A stretch of 35,360 bases of DNA, from positions 1 through 35,360 of the forward strand of contig NZ_CAKZMP010000225.1 in NCBI RefSeq assembly GCF_937128705.1, written 5' to 3'. The notes under the pieces were generated by a model. It saw only the letters and a list, made by a program, of their open reading frames with translations. It made no database searches and had not been told where the DNA came from. Shown piece after piece: positions 1-8,497 of this stretch (its first letter is position 1; each line of letters opens with the position of its first letter). A program made the translations under genes and the position numbers. The stretch is from an uncultured Kiloniella sp. GTDB lineage: Bacteria > Pseudomonadota > Alphaproteobacteria > Kiloniellales > Kiloniellaceae.

Positions 1-946
1 ACAAGGCTAGACTTTCCTGTGGCGCATAAGTCAGCCACTCTTCCATGGAAAGTCCGTTCCCTTTGGATTTAGAGATTTTTTGCCCCTGTTCGTCCAGGAA
101 AAGCTCGTAAGTAAAGGTTTCAGGTCCTTTGCACCCCAGAACCTTTTGTATTTTCTTGCCCAGCTTGACTGAATCAATCAGGTCTTTGCCTGACATTTCA
201 TAGTCAACATCCAGCGCGTACTGACGCATCGCCCAATCCGGTTTCCACTGAAGTTTACAATGCCCGCCAGTCACGGGAACTTCGATCAGATCCCCACCTT
301 CATCACGGAAAGAAATTGTCCCCGCATCGACATTGGTTTCCTCGACAGGCACCTGAAGGACTTTCCCTGTCTTAGGGCAAATAGGCATAAAAGGACTATA
401 GGTTGCCTGACGCTCTTTCCCGAGTGTCGGCAGCATCACCCCCATGATCTTGTCGTAGTTAGCCAGAATTTCCAATAATGCCTTATCGAATTGACCAGAC
501 TGATAGACCTCGGTAGCAGAAAGGAAATCATACTGAAAACCGAAGCTGTCCAGGAACTGTCTGAGACGAGCATTATTATGGTGCCCCAGACTTTCGTGCT
601 CACCAAACGGATCAGGCACCTTTGAAAGTGGCTGCCCGATATTTGCCGCCAGCATTTCTTTGTTGGGCAAATTATCCGGTACTTTGCGGAAACCATCAAG
701 ATCATCAGAGAAACAGAAAAGCTTGGTTGGGATATCGCTCAGCTGTTCAAACGCATTACGCACCATCGTCGTACGAGCAACCTCACCAAAAGTTCCAATA
801 TGAGGCAGCCCTGATGGACCATACCCTGTTTGAAAAAGAACATACCCCTTCTCCGGCGTCTTCCCACCGATACGAGCCAATACTTTGCGCGCTTCTTCAA
901 ACGGCCATGCTTTTGCCTGCATAGCAAGTTCCTGGTGGTTAGACAT
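1..946 (-). CDS. lysK: Class I lysyl-tRNA synthetase, N-terminal part (cut by window edge)
   Basis: Charges tRNA-Lys with lysine in the cytoplasm. This is the class I (archaeal-type) enzyme that many alphaproteobacteria carry in place of class II LysS. About 315 N-terminal residues are present; the family is usually slightly over 500, so the 3' end lies beyond position 1. The frame starts [20 protein letters not shown]. It shows the class I ATP-binding motif as [12 protein letters not shown] near residue 45 and the second signature as KISKSKGNG near residue 298, both in the spacing expected for class I LysRS. A GAGGG ribosome-binding site lies about 9 nt before the ATG. No internal stop was met in my translation. 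It is divergent from the DinG-like gene across a 409-bp gap. The identification is firm; only the C-terminal anticodon-binding region cannot be judged. Confidence 0.93.
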   Translation of the reverse strand, partial: MSNHQELAMQAKAWPFEEARKVLARIGGKTPEKGYVLFQTGYGPSGLPHIGTFGEVARTTMVRNAFEQLSDIPTKLFCFSDDLDGFRKVPDNLPNKEMLAANIGQPLSKVPDPFGEHESLGHHNNARLRQFLDSFGFQYDFLSATEVYQSGQFDKALLEILANYDKIMGVMLPTLGKERQATYSPFMPICPKTGKVLQVPVEETNVDAGTISFRDEGGDLIEVPVTGGHCKLQWKPDWAMRQYALDVDYEMSGKDLIDSVKLGKKIQKVLGCKGPETFTYELFLDEQGQKISKSKGNGLSMEEWLTYAPQESLAL

Positions 947-1055
947 CGTTTCAATCCCTCAAGGGTGTAATGTTAATTTAATGAAAGTCGTTCTGACTCT
1001 ATTCAATAACAGGCCAGAGATGGGGAAATTAGGCGCAGGAAAGCCTCGCGTCAAC

Positions 1056-1161
1056 TATAGTCGTTTAACTTAATTTTTGTTCTAGGCGTGAAGAGAGAAG
1101 TGTCGATAGCCTACACGAACAATGAAACAATGACGGACAAGAGTTAAGTTAAACGACTATA
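1056..1161. repeat. 106-bp MITE-like element with 18-bp perfect terminal inverted repeats
   Basis: The 18-base sequence TATAGTCGTTTAACTTAA at 1056-1073 recurs as its exact reverse complement at 1144-1161. Both ends therefore finish in TA, as expected for IS630/Tc1-mariner-like insertion at a TA dinucleotide. The 70-bp centre carries no coding potential. I see no second copy in this window. It resembles a non-autonomous miniature element; a structured-RNA or terminator role is less likely because the arms are far apart and no T-tract follows. The family assignment is inference. Confidence 0.6.
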
Positions 1162-1203
1162 AGAGCCGTAACAGAGACTGATATTTCATAAATCACAACA
1201 AAT

Positions 1204-1218
1204 GTTCGCCGCTTGTTC
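1204..1218 (+). promoter_or_regulatory. Candidate LexA (SOS) operator
   Basis: GTTC at 1204-1207 and GTTC at 1215-1218 are separated by exactly 7 nt, which is the known alphaproteobacterial LexA direct-repeat box. It lies about 140 nt before a DinG-family helicase, a classic damage-inducible gene. By chance such a box should occur roughly once in a window this size on two strands, so position is the main support. Confidence 0.5.
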
Positions 1219-1355
1219 TTTTTCAATAGCCATTAGCGACGCCCGCTTTTATAAGAAGACAAAGAAAGCCGTCCAAACTTATATAATTGGTAAAAAATAT
1301 TTAGATAGAGCATAGACCTTACGAGGAACAACATCAGAAATATGACACTCAAAGC

Positions 1356-4151
1356 ATGACACCGGAACCCCCAACAGCAAATCAAACGATTACCAGCCAA
1401 GCCGACGCAATTATGATGCCCAAGGCGCCTTTGCTGTTATCCGGATTACGTTTTTCAGTCTGGATTAGTCCAGACGGCGAGATCGAAAGATTGCCAAATA
1501 TTGAGGCTGCTCGCCGTGTCACCCTTGACCCCCCGATGGTATGCCATGCAAAATCTACGGCCCAAAGGTTGGGCATAGATCCCTTCCCATCGTATGATGT
1601 CCTTGAGCTGATCGCTTTTGTGCGCCCGGCTGCCGCCTGTACACCAACGCCCCGGGGCCTCGCGGCCTTTATTGGCGCCCCAGAGCCCACATCAATTGAA
1701 GCCGCAGCCCTAATTCTGCATCAAACATCAGAACTTCTTTTGCGTGAGCAAGCATCCAAAGGCAGACAATACGATCCCTATGCTGCCGACATTGCAAGAA
1801 CAATGATGATGGCCGGTTGGTTATGGGGACCCGCAATACTATCGGCTATGCAGGAAGAAAACCTGCACTCCCCGGCCCTAAAGCCCGGGCGCGGGATGCG
1901 TGTTTGGGAACGCCTTGAAGAATGGAGTGATCACGCCCCCGAAGATCCACCAAGGCATCAGTCTGTTAAGCCAGAAGAAGCAAGACGCCGCCTCTCTGAA
2001 CTACTCGGTGAAGATGCAGAAGTTCGTCCACAACAGGTGGATTATTCCGCCGCAGTTTCCAGCGCGTTTGCCCCCAGAGACGTTTCCGGCGAACCCAATA
2101 TTGTCTTGGCAGAAGCCGGAACTGGTGTTGGCAAAACCTTGGGGTACATTGCGCCAGCTAGTCTTTGGTCCGAAAAAAATGGCGCCCCGATCTGGATATC
2201 CACCTTTACCCGAAACCTACAAACTCAAATCGACAGTGAGCTCAATAGACTTTTTCCAGAACGGCGCGAGAAATCAAAACGTGTTGTCATACGTAAAGGT
2301 CGCGAAAATTATCTTTGTCTGCTGAATCTTGAAGAAGCGTCTCAAGCCCTAATGACGAAACCTCATGACGCCATTGCCATAGGTTTGATGGTAAGATGGG
2401 CATCACGCAGCAGAAATGGTGATATGGTTGGGGGCGACTTCCCTGGCTGGTTGGCTGACTTGGTTGGGAAGAACAGAACTCTGGGTCTAACAGACAGACG
2501 TGGCGAATGTATTTACTCTGGCTGCCCCCACTACAGTCGTTGTTATATTGAACGTAATATTCGCAAAGCCAAACGCGCAAATATCGTTGTCGCAAACCAT
2601 GCACTGGTCATGATCCAAGCTGCCATGGGCGGCGGACGTGATGAAGGCTCTCTTCCCAGTCATTATGTTTTCGACGAAGGCCATCACCTGTTTGATGCTG
2701 CTGACAGTGCTTTTTCTGCACACCTAACAGCACAGGAAAGTCAGGAACTCCGCCGTTGGATTTCTGGGGTAGAAACAGGATCAACCCGTTCTGCAAGCCG
2801 AGCACGCGGCCTGAAAAAGCGGCTGGAAGATTTGATCGCAACAGACGACAGGACTCGCGATCTGGTCACCGAAACCGTACACGCGGCAAGACATCTTACC
2901 GGGGACGGTTGGGTAAATCGGATGGAAGATAACCTTCCAAACGGGCCAATGGAAACCTTCCTTTGCCGGTTAAGAGAACAGGTTTACGCTCGTACGGACC
3001 ATGAAAACTCCCCCTATAGTCTCGAAGCGGAAACCAAACCCGCAATTCCGGGCCTCATAGAATCTGCAATTGAACTACGTTCTGCACTCGAAGAGCTTCT
3101 GGAACCAATTAAAAACCTGCGCCGCCGTCTGGAACAACGTCTGGATAATGAAGCTGATGAACTAGATAGCGACACACGGCGACGGATCGAAGCGGCTTGT
3201 AAAAGTCTGGAACAACGCGGCAGTAATCAGGTGCAGGCATGGATCGCCATGCTCATTGCGTTGGAAGAGGAAATTCCAGAAGATTTCACCGACTGGCTTT
3301 CTGTCGAACGTGCTGGAGGAAAAGACTTGGATGTTGGCTTGCACAGACACTGGATTGACCCCACAAAACCGCTGGCGAATACTTTGTTATCTCAGGCGCA
3401 TGGTACTGTCATAACATCAGCAACCCTGACCGAAGGGAGTGGAAATGAAGAAGGCGACTGGATTGGCGCAGAACGACGTAGTGGCGCATCCTTCGTTCCC
3501 GGTATTCCGACAAGAGCCCGATTCAAGTCCCCCTATGATTATGTCAATCAAACCCGGGTCTTTATCGTCAATGACGTCCGTAAAGACGATATGGATCAGG
3601 TTTCAGCAGCTTATCGAGAATTGTTTCTGGCCTCACAAGGCGGAGCCTTAGGACTTTTTACTGCCATTTCCCGCCTCAGGACTGTTCACCAGAAAATGGG
3701 ACCCGAACTCGATCGATCCGGTTTGACGCTCTATAGCCAGCATGTCGATAACCTCGACACCTCAACACTCATCGATATATTTAGAGCAGAAAGAAATTCA
3801 TCTTTATTAGGCACCGATGCCGTTCGTGACGGCGTAGATGTACCCGGCGATTCCCTACGACTGATCGTATTTGATCGCGTTCCCTGGCCAAGGCCAACAA
3901 TTCAACACCGTGCCCGCAAAGAGCATTTTGGTGGCAACCGCTATAATGACAGCCAAACAAGACTAAAGCTGAAACAAGCCTATGGTCGCCTCATCAGACG
4001 TGAAAATGATCGCGGTATATTCGTCCTTCTTGATCCGATGATGCCGACGAGACTCCAAAATGCCTTTCCCGAAGGTGTTTCAATACAAAAAACAGGATTG
4101 GCAGACGCCGTTTCCCAAGTTCGTGAGTTCTTTGCAACACCATCTAAATAA
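1356..4151 (+). CDS. DinG-family ATP-dependent DNA helicase (Rad3/XPD-like, Fe-S)
   Basis: Superfamily 2, 5'-3' DNA helicase of the DinG/XPD group, expected to unwind D-loops, R-loops or stalled-fork structures. Of 931 residues, Walker A is AGTGVGKT around 254-261 and the DEAH-type box is DEGHH at 440-444. Four cysteines between them (about 321, 385, 390, 396) match an XPD/DinG 4Fe-4S cluster. The C-terminal helicase motifs include GTDAVRDGVDVPG and a QAYGRLIRR segment near the end. The first 240 residues are an extension; its DVLELIAFVRP stretch recalls a DEDDh exonuclease fold, but I do not see the catalytic acidic residues, so it looks degenerate. The ATG at 1356 is the first usable start (an upstream ATG at 1342 stops at once); Met20/21 is an alternative. 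A LexA-like box upstream suggests SOS control. Confidence 0.88.
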   Translation: MTPEPPTANQTITSQADAIMMPKAPLLLSGLRFSVWISPDGEIERLPNIEAARRVTLDPPMVCHAKSTAQRLGIDPFPSYDVLELIAFVRPAAACTPTPRGLAAFIGAPEPTSIEAAALILHQTSELLLREQASKGRQYDPYAADIARTMMMAGWLWGPAILSAMQEENLHSPALKPGRGMRVWERLEEWSDHAPEDPPRHQSVKPEEARRRLSELLGEDAEVRPQQVDYSAAVSSAFAPRDVSGEPNIVLAEAGTGVGKTLGYIAPASLWSEKNGAPIWISTFTRNLQTQIDSELNRLFPERREKSKRVVIRKGRENYLCLLNLEEASQALMTKPHDAIAIGLMVRWASRSRNGDMVGGDFPGWLADLVGKNRTLGLTDRRGECIYSGCPHYSRCYIERNIRKAKRANIVVANHALVMIQAAMGGGRDEGSLPSHYVFDEGHHLFDAADSAFSAHLTAQESQELRRWISGVETGSTRSASRARGLKKRLEDLIATDDRTRDLVTETVHAARHLTGDGWVNRMEDNLPNGPMETFLCRLREQVYARTDHENSPYSLEAETKPAIPGLIESAIELRSALEELLEPIKNLRRRLEQRLDNEADELDSDTRRRIEAACKSLEQRGSNQVQAWIAMLIALEEEIPEDFTDWLSVERAGGKDLDVGLHRHWIDPTKPLANTLLSQAHGTVITSATLTEGSGNEEGDWIGAERRSGASFVPGIPTRARFKSPYDYVNQTRVFIVNDVRKDDMDQVSAAYRELFLASQGGALGLFTAISRLRTVHQKMGPELDRSGLTLYSQHVDNLDTSTLIDIFRAERNSSLLGTDAVRDGVDVPGDSLRLIVFDRVPWPRPTIQHRARKEHFGGNRYNDSQTRLKLKQAYGRLIRRENDRGIFVLLDPMMPTRLQNAFPEGVSIQKTGLADAVSQVREFFATPSK

Positions 4152-4275
4152 CTAGAAAACATGATGCCTTGGTCTTTAAAAATAAAAACAAGGCCCTTCA
4201 TTTTATCTCGTCATGAAAATTTCTGCTTTTTTTGCTTGCAAAAGCAAAAGAGTAAGAATAAACCTCACTCCGGAT

Positions 4276-4352
<77 letters not shown>

Positions 4353-4383
4353 ATTATTCCAAAAAGAAGGAATAATTGACCAC

Positions 4384-4413
4384 AAAGACCGCCTTCGAGC
4401 GGTCTTTTGTCTT
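4384..4413 (+). terminator. Rho-independent terminator after tRNA-Pro
   Basis: A 9-bp stem AAAGACCGC (4384-4392) / GCGGTCTTT (4399-4407) with a 6-nt loop is followed by a T-rich tail. It lies just downstream of the 4351-4378 hairpin. Confidence 0.85.
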
Positions 4414-4640
4414 TTTCAGGCAAACAATTCCTCACGATATGCAAATGTTTGCTTTAAAAATTCTATAATAATAAAAATTCATGAGAATTTGAATGCAATA
4501 TAACGAAACAAAATTCGTTAATTGAACAGCAGAATAACGCTATCCATCAATTCATTCGAACATTGCGACAAGCCGAATGCTCTGCGCCCAATACTCTGTG
4601 ACAGGCATACTTTCGCAAAACGGATCTTTCATACACCCGA

Positions 4641-4688
4641 AACAAATTGTGGTTTGGACAGGATCTAAACCACCCTGCCCAAACCACA
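4641..4688 (-). terminator. Probable terminator of the TAXI-TRAP operon
   Basis: The arms TGTGGTTTGG (4648-4657) and CCAAACCACA (4679-4688) pair perfectly, with a further partly paired segment inside. Read on the minus strand, the hairpin begins a few bases after the dctQM stop and is followed by AATTTGTTT, a modest T-tract. Confidence 0.6.
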
Positions 4689-4692
4689 TAAA

Positions 4693-6909
4693 TTAAGCCA
4701 TTTCTGTTCGGCTTGATACCTTTGCCCTTAACAGGATACCCAAAACAACGAGAGTCCCCAGCGTAATGGCGATCCAGCTGTTTGAGATAAGGACCAAACC
4801 AGCAAGAGTAAGCAAAACCTTCTCGACTAAAATAAGTTCACGTCCCCAAAACCCGATATAAGCAGCAGACAGAGCGAGAATAGCAAGAACCCCACTAAAC
4901 AAAGCCAAGACAAACTCAACCAGAGAAAAGTCGACAAACAGCAAACTAGGCGCATAGATAAACATAAAAGGTACCAATGCCTTACCCATAGAGAGCCTGA
5001 AAGCGGTCGTGCCCGTACGCATTGGGTCTGCCCGTGACAGCCCTGCTGCTGCATATGCTGCTAAAGCAACAGGGGGGGTAACATCTGCCAGCACTCCGAA
5101 GTAAAAAACAAAGAAGTGTGTCGCGATCAACGGCACACCAAACTCTGACAATGCAGGCGCAGCTATTGATGCCAAGATAATGTAAGTCGGCGTCGTTGGG
5201 ATACCCGCCCCCATCAGGATACAAGCAATTGCCACGAAAAAGAGACCGAAGAACAACGCAATGGATTTTTCTGAAAGAAGGCCAGTAAAGTCGAACGCCG
5301 TGACAATTCCCGCGAGATCATACGCCAGCTGTACAACAGCCGCCGAGAACTTGAACCCTAAGCCCGTTAATGTCGTAATCCCCAGCAGAAAGCCTACACA
5401 GGCACAAGCAGCACCGATAGCAAGCGCAAACTTAGCGCCATCCTCGAAACCGATCATGAGCTTTCTTGGCGTCAATACTGTGTTTAAATCCATATCCCGA
5501 TTACCCATTCTATGAGCTACCAGCGGGATATAAGAAAATCCTATCGTGAATAGAATCCCCCAAAAAGCGGCCAAAAACGGCGTATATTGCATCAATAAAA
5601 GTGTAACCATGACAGCTAAGGGAATCAATAAGTGCCAAGACCGTTTCAGAACGTTAGCCAGCTGTGGAATTTTATCAGCAGACATCCCCGCAAGTCCCAA
5701 CCGCTTTGATTCCAAATGCACCATCAACAAAATGGCTAAATAATGAAAAGCTGCCGGAATAATCGCAATAAGGATGATTTCATTATAGGGCACACCTAAC
5801 ATCTCGGTCATCACAAAAGCCGAAGCCCCCATAATCGGTGGTGTGACTTGCCCACCACAGGATGCAGATGCTTCAACGGCACCTGCAAAGCGCCCTGAAA
5901 AACCCATCTTTTTCATCAACGGAATTGTAAAAGCCCCTGTGGTAACCGTGTTGGCAATCGGAGACCCGGAAATCATTCCGAAGAAGCCAGAAGACACAAC
6001 CGAAACCTTTGCACTCCCCCCGGATTGACGGCCAGCTATGATTGTCGCCAAATCAATAAAGAGCTGCCCAAGACCGCTCATTTGAGCAAGAATACCAAAT
6101 AGAACAAAATGGAAGACATAGGTTGCAACAACGCCAACTGCGACGCCATAGATACCTTCCGTTCCAACAAAGAGGTGATTAATAATACGATCGATCCCGT
6201 AACCGCGATGGGCCAAAATCCCCGGCATATAAGGACCAAACATAGCGTAAAGAATACAAAAGGCCCCAATGTAGGCCAGCGTCGCCCCCATGGTACGACG
6301 CGTTGCCTCTAATGTTACGATAATTGCGATCAGGCCCATCATATATTCTTGTGGACGCGGTTCGCCAACATTCACGATAAAGATGTCTTTGAAGAAGACT
6401 GCAAGATAAGCAGAGAAGCCTGCGCCTAACGCAGCAAAAAGCCAATCACGTAAAGCGATTTTCCCCGGCTCACAACCACGCCCTTTTATTGGCAGGGTCA
6501 TGATAGCCAGCCCCACCATTCCTGCGATAAAAACATAACTTGAGACAGTCGCGGGCAATTGCCCCAAAAGGTCAAAGATCAAAAAGAGATAGAAGGCCGC
6601 AAACAAGAAAGAACTACGCCACATCGCTGGTGTCGGCGCTGCCCGTTTGCGCGGGAAAACCAAAAATACCAGCCCCATCACAAAAGCCAGATGCACCGTA
6701 CGGTGCATAACTTCGTTCAGAAGTCCAAAACCTGCCGTATACAAATGGAATAAAGACAGAGCAACCGAGGCAATTGTGACCAGTATAGCAACTGGCCCCA
6801 ATAAATCGCGGAAGTTAGATTCGGAGTCATACTCCTTGATCATCGCCTCGATTTGTTCGGGCGAGAGGTCTGGATCTGACTGTCCAGATTGACCTGTTTG
6901 CTTTGTCAT
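4693..6909 (-). CDS. TRAP transporter permease, fused DctQ-DctM (4TM/12TM), TAXI type
   Basis: Membrane component of a sodium- or proton-coupled TRAP importer. At 738 residues it matches the fused small-plus-large permease typical of TAXI TRAP systems. An acidic, cytosolic N-terminus (about 1-35) is followed by four hydrophobic segments (the DctQ-like part, to about residue 165) and a long DctM-like domain of a dozen hydrophobic segments. The DctM part includes the conserved stretches GMISGSPIANTVTTGAF and MGAGIPTTPTYI. The ATG at 6909 begins 4 nt after the DUF1850 stop, and the three genes 8374-4693 read as one operon: binding protein, DUF1850, permease. The sequence does not reveal the substrate. 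Divergence from hutG/hutF suggests a histidine-related or glutamate-related compound, which is inference. Confidence 0.92.
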   Translation of the reverse strand: MTKQTGQSGQSDPDLSPEQIEAMIKEYDSESNFRDLLGPVAILVTIASVALSLFHLYTAGFGLLNEVMHRTVHLAFVMGLVFLVFPRKRAAPTPAMWRSSFLFAAFYLFLIFDLLGQLPATVSSYVFIAGMVGLAIMTLPIKGRGCEPGKIALRDWLFAALGAGFSAYLAVFFKDIFIVNVGEPRPQEYMMGLIAIIVTLEATRRTMGATLAYIGAFCILYAMFGPYMPGILAHRGYGIDRIINHLFVGTEGIYGVAVGVVATYVFHFVLFGILAQMSGLGQLFIDLATIIAGRQSGGSAKVSVVSSGFFGMISGSPIANTVTTGAFTIPLMKKMGFSGRFAGAVEASASCGGQVTPPIMGASAFVMTEMLGVPYNEIILIAIIPAAFHYLAILLMVHLESKRLGLAGMSADKIPQLANVLKRSWHLLIPLAVMVTLLLMQYTPFLAAFWGILFTIGFSYIPLVAHRMGNRDMDLNTVLTPRKLMIGFEDGAKFALAIGAACACVGFLLGITTLTGLGFKFSAAVVQLAYDLAGIVTAFDFTGLLSEKSIALFFGLFFVAIACILMGAGIPTTPTYIILASIAAPALSEFGVPLIATHFFVFYFGVLADVTPPVALAAYAAAGLSRADPMRTGTTAFRLSMGKALVPFMFIYAPSLLFVDFSLVEFVLALFSGVLAILALSAAYIGFWGRELILVEKVLLTLAGLVLISNSWIAITLGTLVVLGILLRAKVSSRTEMA

Positions 6910-6912
6910 ATG

Positions 6913-7410
6913 TTACTTTCCTTCATTCTCGCACATCTCAATACCCAGAACCTTGGCTTTAAGATCCGCCAAAATAATCACTAATTCACCAAGATGCAGG
7001 CTATTGAGGTATTCACGCTGAACACGCACCTGAATACGGGTAAATTGCCGATCCATTTCAAGGATAAATTTACCGTCCTGTTGCCGCCATTTGATTGTTC
7101 CAACATCACCAGCAAAAGAAGGCAATCCGGCACTATGAGTTTCAAATACTTCAGCAATTTGATGTATCCCACTTGATCGCACCTCGTATATATCCATCAC
7201 TGGCGTAAGCGTCGCGGAATGAATAAAGGAAAGTGAAAATTTGTGGCTTTCATCAAGCGTATATCGCACTAGTTCACGGTTCGAATAGCCATCATATAAA
7301 CAAAGGTTACGAACCGGATTGTCGGCCCCAGAAGGAGCCGACAGAAAAAATAGGCTTAGCCATACGGCAAAGCCTATTTTACGAAAGTATATCAGCTTAC
7401 TTTGTAACAC
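6913..7410 (-). CDS. DUF1850 protein of a TAXI-TRAP operon
   Basis: Small exported protein of unknown function that commonly sits between the binding protein and fused permease in TAXI TRAP operons. The core matches the DUF1850 pattern: FSLSFIHSATLTPVMDIYEV, then a stretch around FETHSAGLPS and a C-terminal IQVRVQREY segment. An N-terminal hydrophobic segment (FAVWLSLFFLSAPSGA) looks like a signal peptide. The open frame extends upstream to 7533, but that would overlap the binding-protein gene by over 130 nt. A GTG at 7410 gives about 165 residues with a 14-nt overlap and puts the signal peptide near the N-terminus, so I prefer it; the start remains uncertain. A role as accessory or chaperone of the transporter is inferred only from its neighbours. 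Confidence 0.8.
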   Translation of the reverse strand: MLQSKLIYFRKIGFAVWLSLFFLSAPSGADNPVRNLCLYDGYSNRELVRYTLDESHKFSLSFIHSATLTPVMDIYEVRSSGIHQIAEVFETHSAGLPSFAGDVGTIKWRQQDGKFILEMDRQFTRIQVRVQREYLNSLHLGELVIILADLKAKVLGIEMCENEGK

Positions 7411-8374
7411 CGATTTCTTTATAGTATTTTGCTGCGCCAGGATGCACAGGAATTGAAACACTTTGCAGCGCTGTTTTCGCAGCAATTTCCTTGCCCTTAG
7501 GATGAACTTTCCCAAGAGTTTCCGTGTTTTCATAAAGAGCTTTTGTCACGGCGTAGATAATATCATCCGACACGCCAGCATGTGTTGCCCAGATCGCACG
7601 AACAGCCAAAGTTTCAACGTCTTTATCAATACCTTTGTAAGATCCTGCAGGCAGAATGGAATTTACATAATAAGGCTGTTTTTCCTGCAACTTGGCGATT
7701 GCTGGTCCGCTTAACGGGATCACTTTGATCTCATGACCATTGGCAAGTTCGGTAACAGAAGACGTCGGCGCACCAGCAGTAATCAATGATGCGTCTAGAT
7801 TACCATCTTTAATTTTTTCAACCGATTGTGAAAAAGATGAGAAGTCTTCAGACAGATCATCCCGAGACATACCGTGGGCCTCAACTAAGTCACCCAATAG
7901 CTGCCACTGACCTGATCCAGGAGAACCAGACGAAATGGACTTTCCGGCAAGATCTTCGAATTTCTCGATGTTAGAATCCGCACGCGCAACCAGCTGAACT
8001 GTCTCAGGGTACAGCGCACCGATGGCACGAATGTTTTCAACTTTGTTGCCTTCAAACTGACCGACACCTCTATAAGCAGCGTCTAGAATATCAGCAGCAG
8101 CAAAGGCACTTTCAATTTCACCACGGCTCAAAAGCTTGGTGTTTGCAACAGACGCATTACCTGTTTCTGCTGTTGCCGACAATTTTGTATCTGGAAGCTC
8201 AGCGGTATTAGAAATTAACTGAGCAAGCATACCGCCCAGTGGATAGTAGGTACCACCCGTTCCGCCAGTAGCAATACCAAAGAAAGAGCGTGTTTGAGCG
8301 CTTACAGATTTTCCGACAAGACCGGCCAAAGGCAAAGCCGCGGCTGAAAGCATAAGAGTTCTGCGAGTAAGCAT
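7397..8374 (-). CDS. TRAP transporter solute-binding protein, TAXI family
   Basis: Periplasmic ligand-binding component of the TAXI (TRAP-associated extracytoplasmic immunogenic) type. After the signal peptide it reads FFGIATGGTGGTYYPLGG, the hallmark N-terminal motif of TAXI proteins, and keeps the usual length (about 325 residues). The signal sequence is preceded by TRRTLML, a twin-arginine-like motif, so Tat or Sec export is possible. The frame is open to 8443, but ATG 8374 has GGAG about 7 nt upstream and begins directly with the signal peptide, so I choose it; ATG 8386 is an alternative. It is first in the operon with DUF1850 and dctQM and faces hutG across a 123-bp shared regulatory region. 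TAXI proteins of known ligand bind glutamate-like or other organic anions; the ligand here is not deducible. Confidence 0.92.
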   Translation of the reverse strand: MLTRRTLMLSAAALPLAGLVGKSVSAQTRSFFGIATGGTGGTYYPLGGMLAQLISNTAELPDTKLSATAETGNASVANTKLLSRGEIESAFAAADILDAAYRGVGQFEGNKVENIRAIGALYPETVQLVARADSNIEKFEDLAGKSISSGSPGSGQWQLLGDLVEAHGMSRDDLSEDFSSFSQSVEKIKDGNLDASLITAGAPTSSVTELANGHEIKVIPLSGPAIAKLQEKQPYYVNSILPAGSYKGIDKDVETLAVRAIWATHAGVSDDIIYAVTKALYENTETLGKVHPKGKEIAAKTALQSVSIPVHPGAAKYYKEIGVTK

Positions 8375-8433
8375 ATTGTTCTCCATGTTGTTAACCAACC
8401 GGGAATTCTCTCGCCACCCGGCTCTACGAATAA

Positions 8434-8481
8434 TTTGACTCATCTAATTTTAAATGTCAAAGCTGTTTTTCAATTGTAAAA
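8434..8481. promoter_or_regulatory. Candidate operators between TAXI-TRAP and hutG
   Basis: The divergent promoter region holds two palindromic elements. One is TTTGAC (8434-8439) with GTCAAA (8456-8461) spaced by 16 nt. The other is a 16-bp near-palindrome centred on CAATTG at 8466-8481 with one mismatched pair. Either could bind the IclR-family regulator encoded at 10796. The assignment is inference from position and symmetry. Confidence 0.35.
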
Positions 8482-8497
8482 ATATGATTTTATAGCG

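Larger units (their letters stand above)
947..1355. other. Divergent intergenic region, lysK / DinG-like gene
   Basis: This 409-bp stretch holds no convincing gene. It contains the lysK ribosome-binding site at its left end, a 106-bp inverted-repeat element (1056-1161), a LexA-like box (1204-1218) and a TATAAT-like hexamer at 1282-1287 without a clear -35. The two promoters are therefore separated by the repeat element. Confidence 0.6.

Noticed and set aside
436..954. Several 70-100-codon frames on both strands over the first kilobase
   Set aside because: They are out-of-frame shadows of the class I lysyl-tRNA synthetase, whose frame is open from 946 to the window edge with all family motifs.
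4166..4194. Terminator after the DinG-like gene (GCCTTG/CAAGGC)
   Set aside because: The stem is only 6 bp with a 17-nt loop, and the tail is not a clean T-tract.
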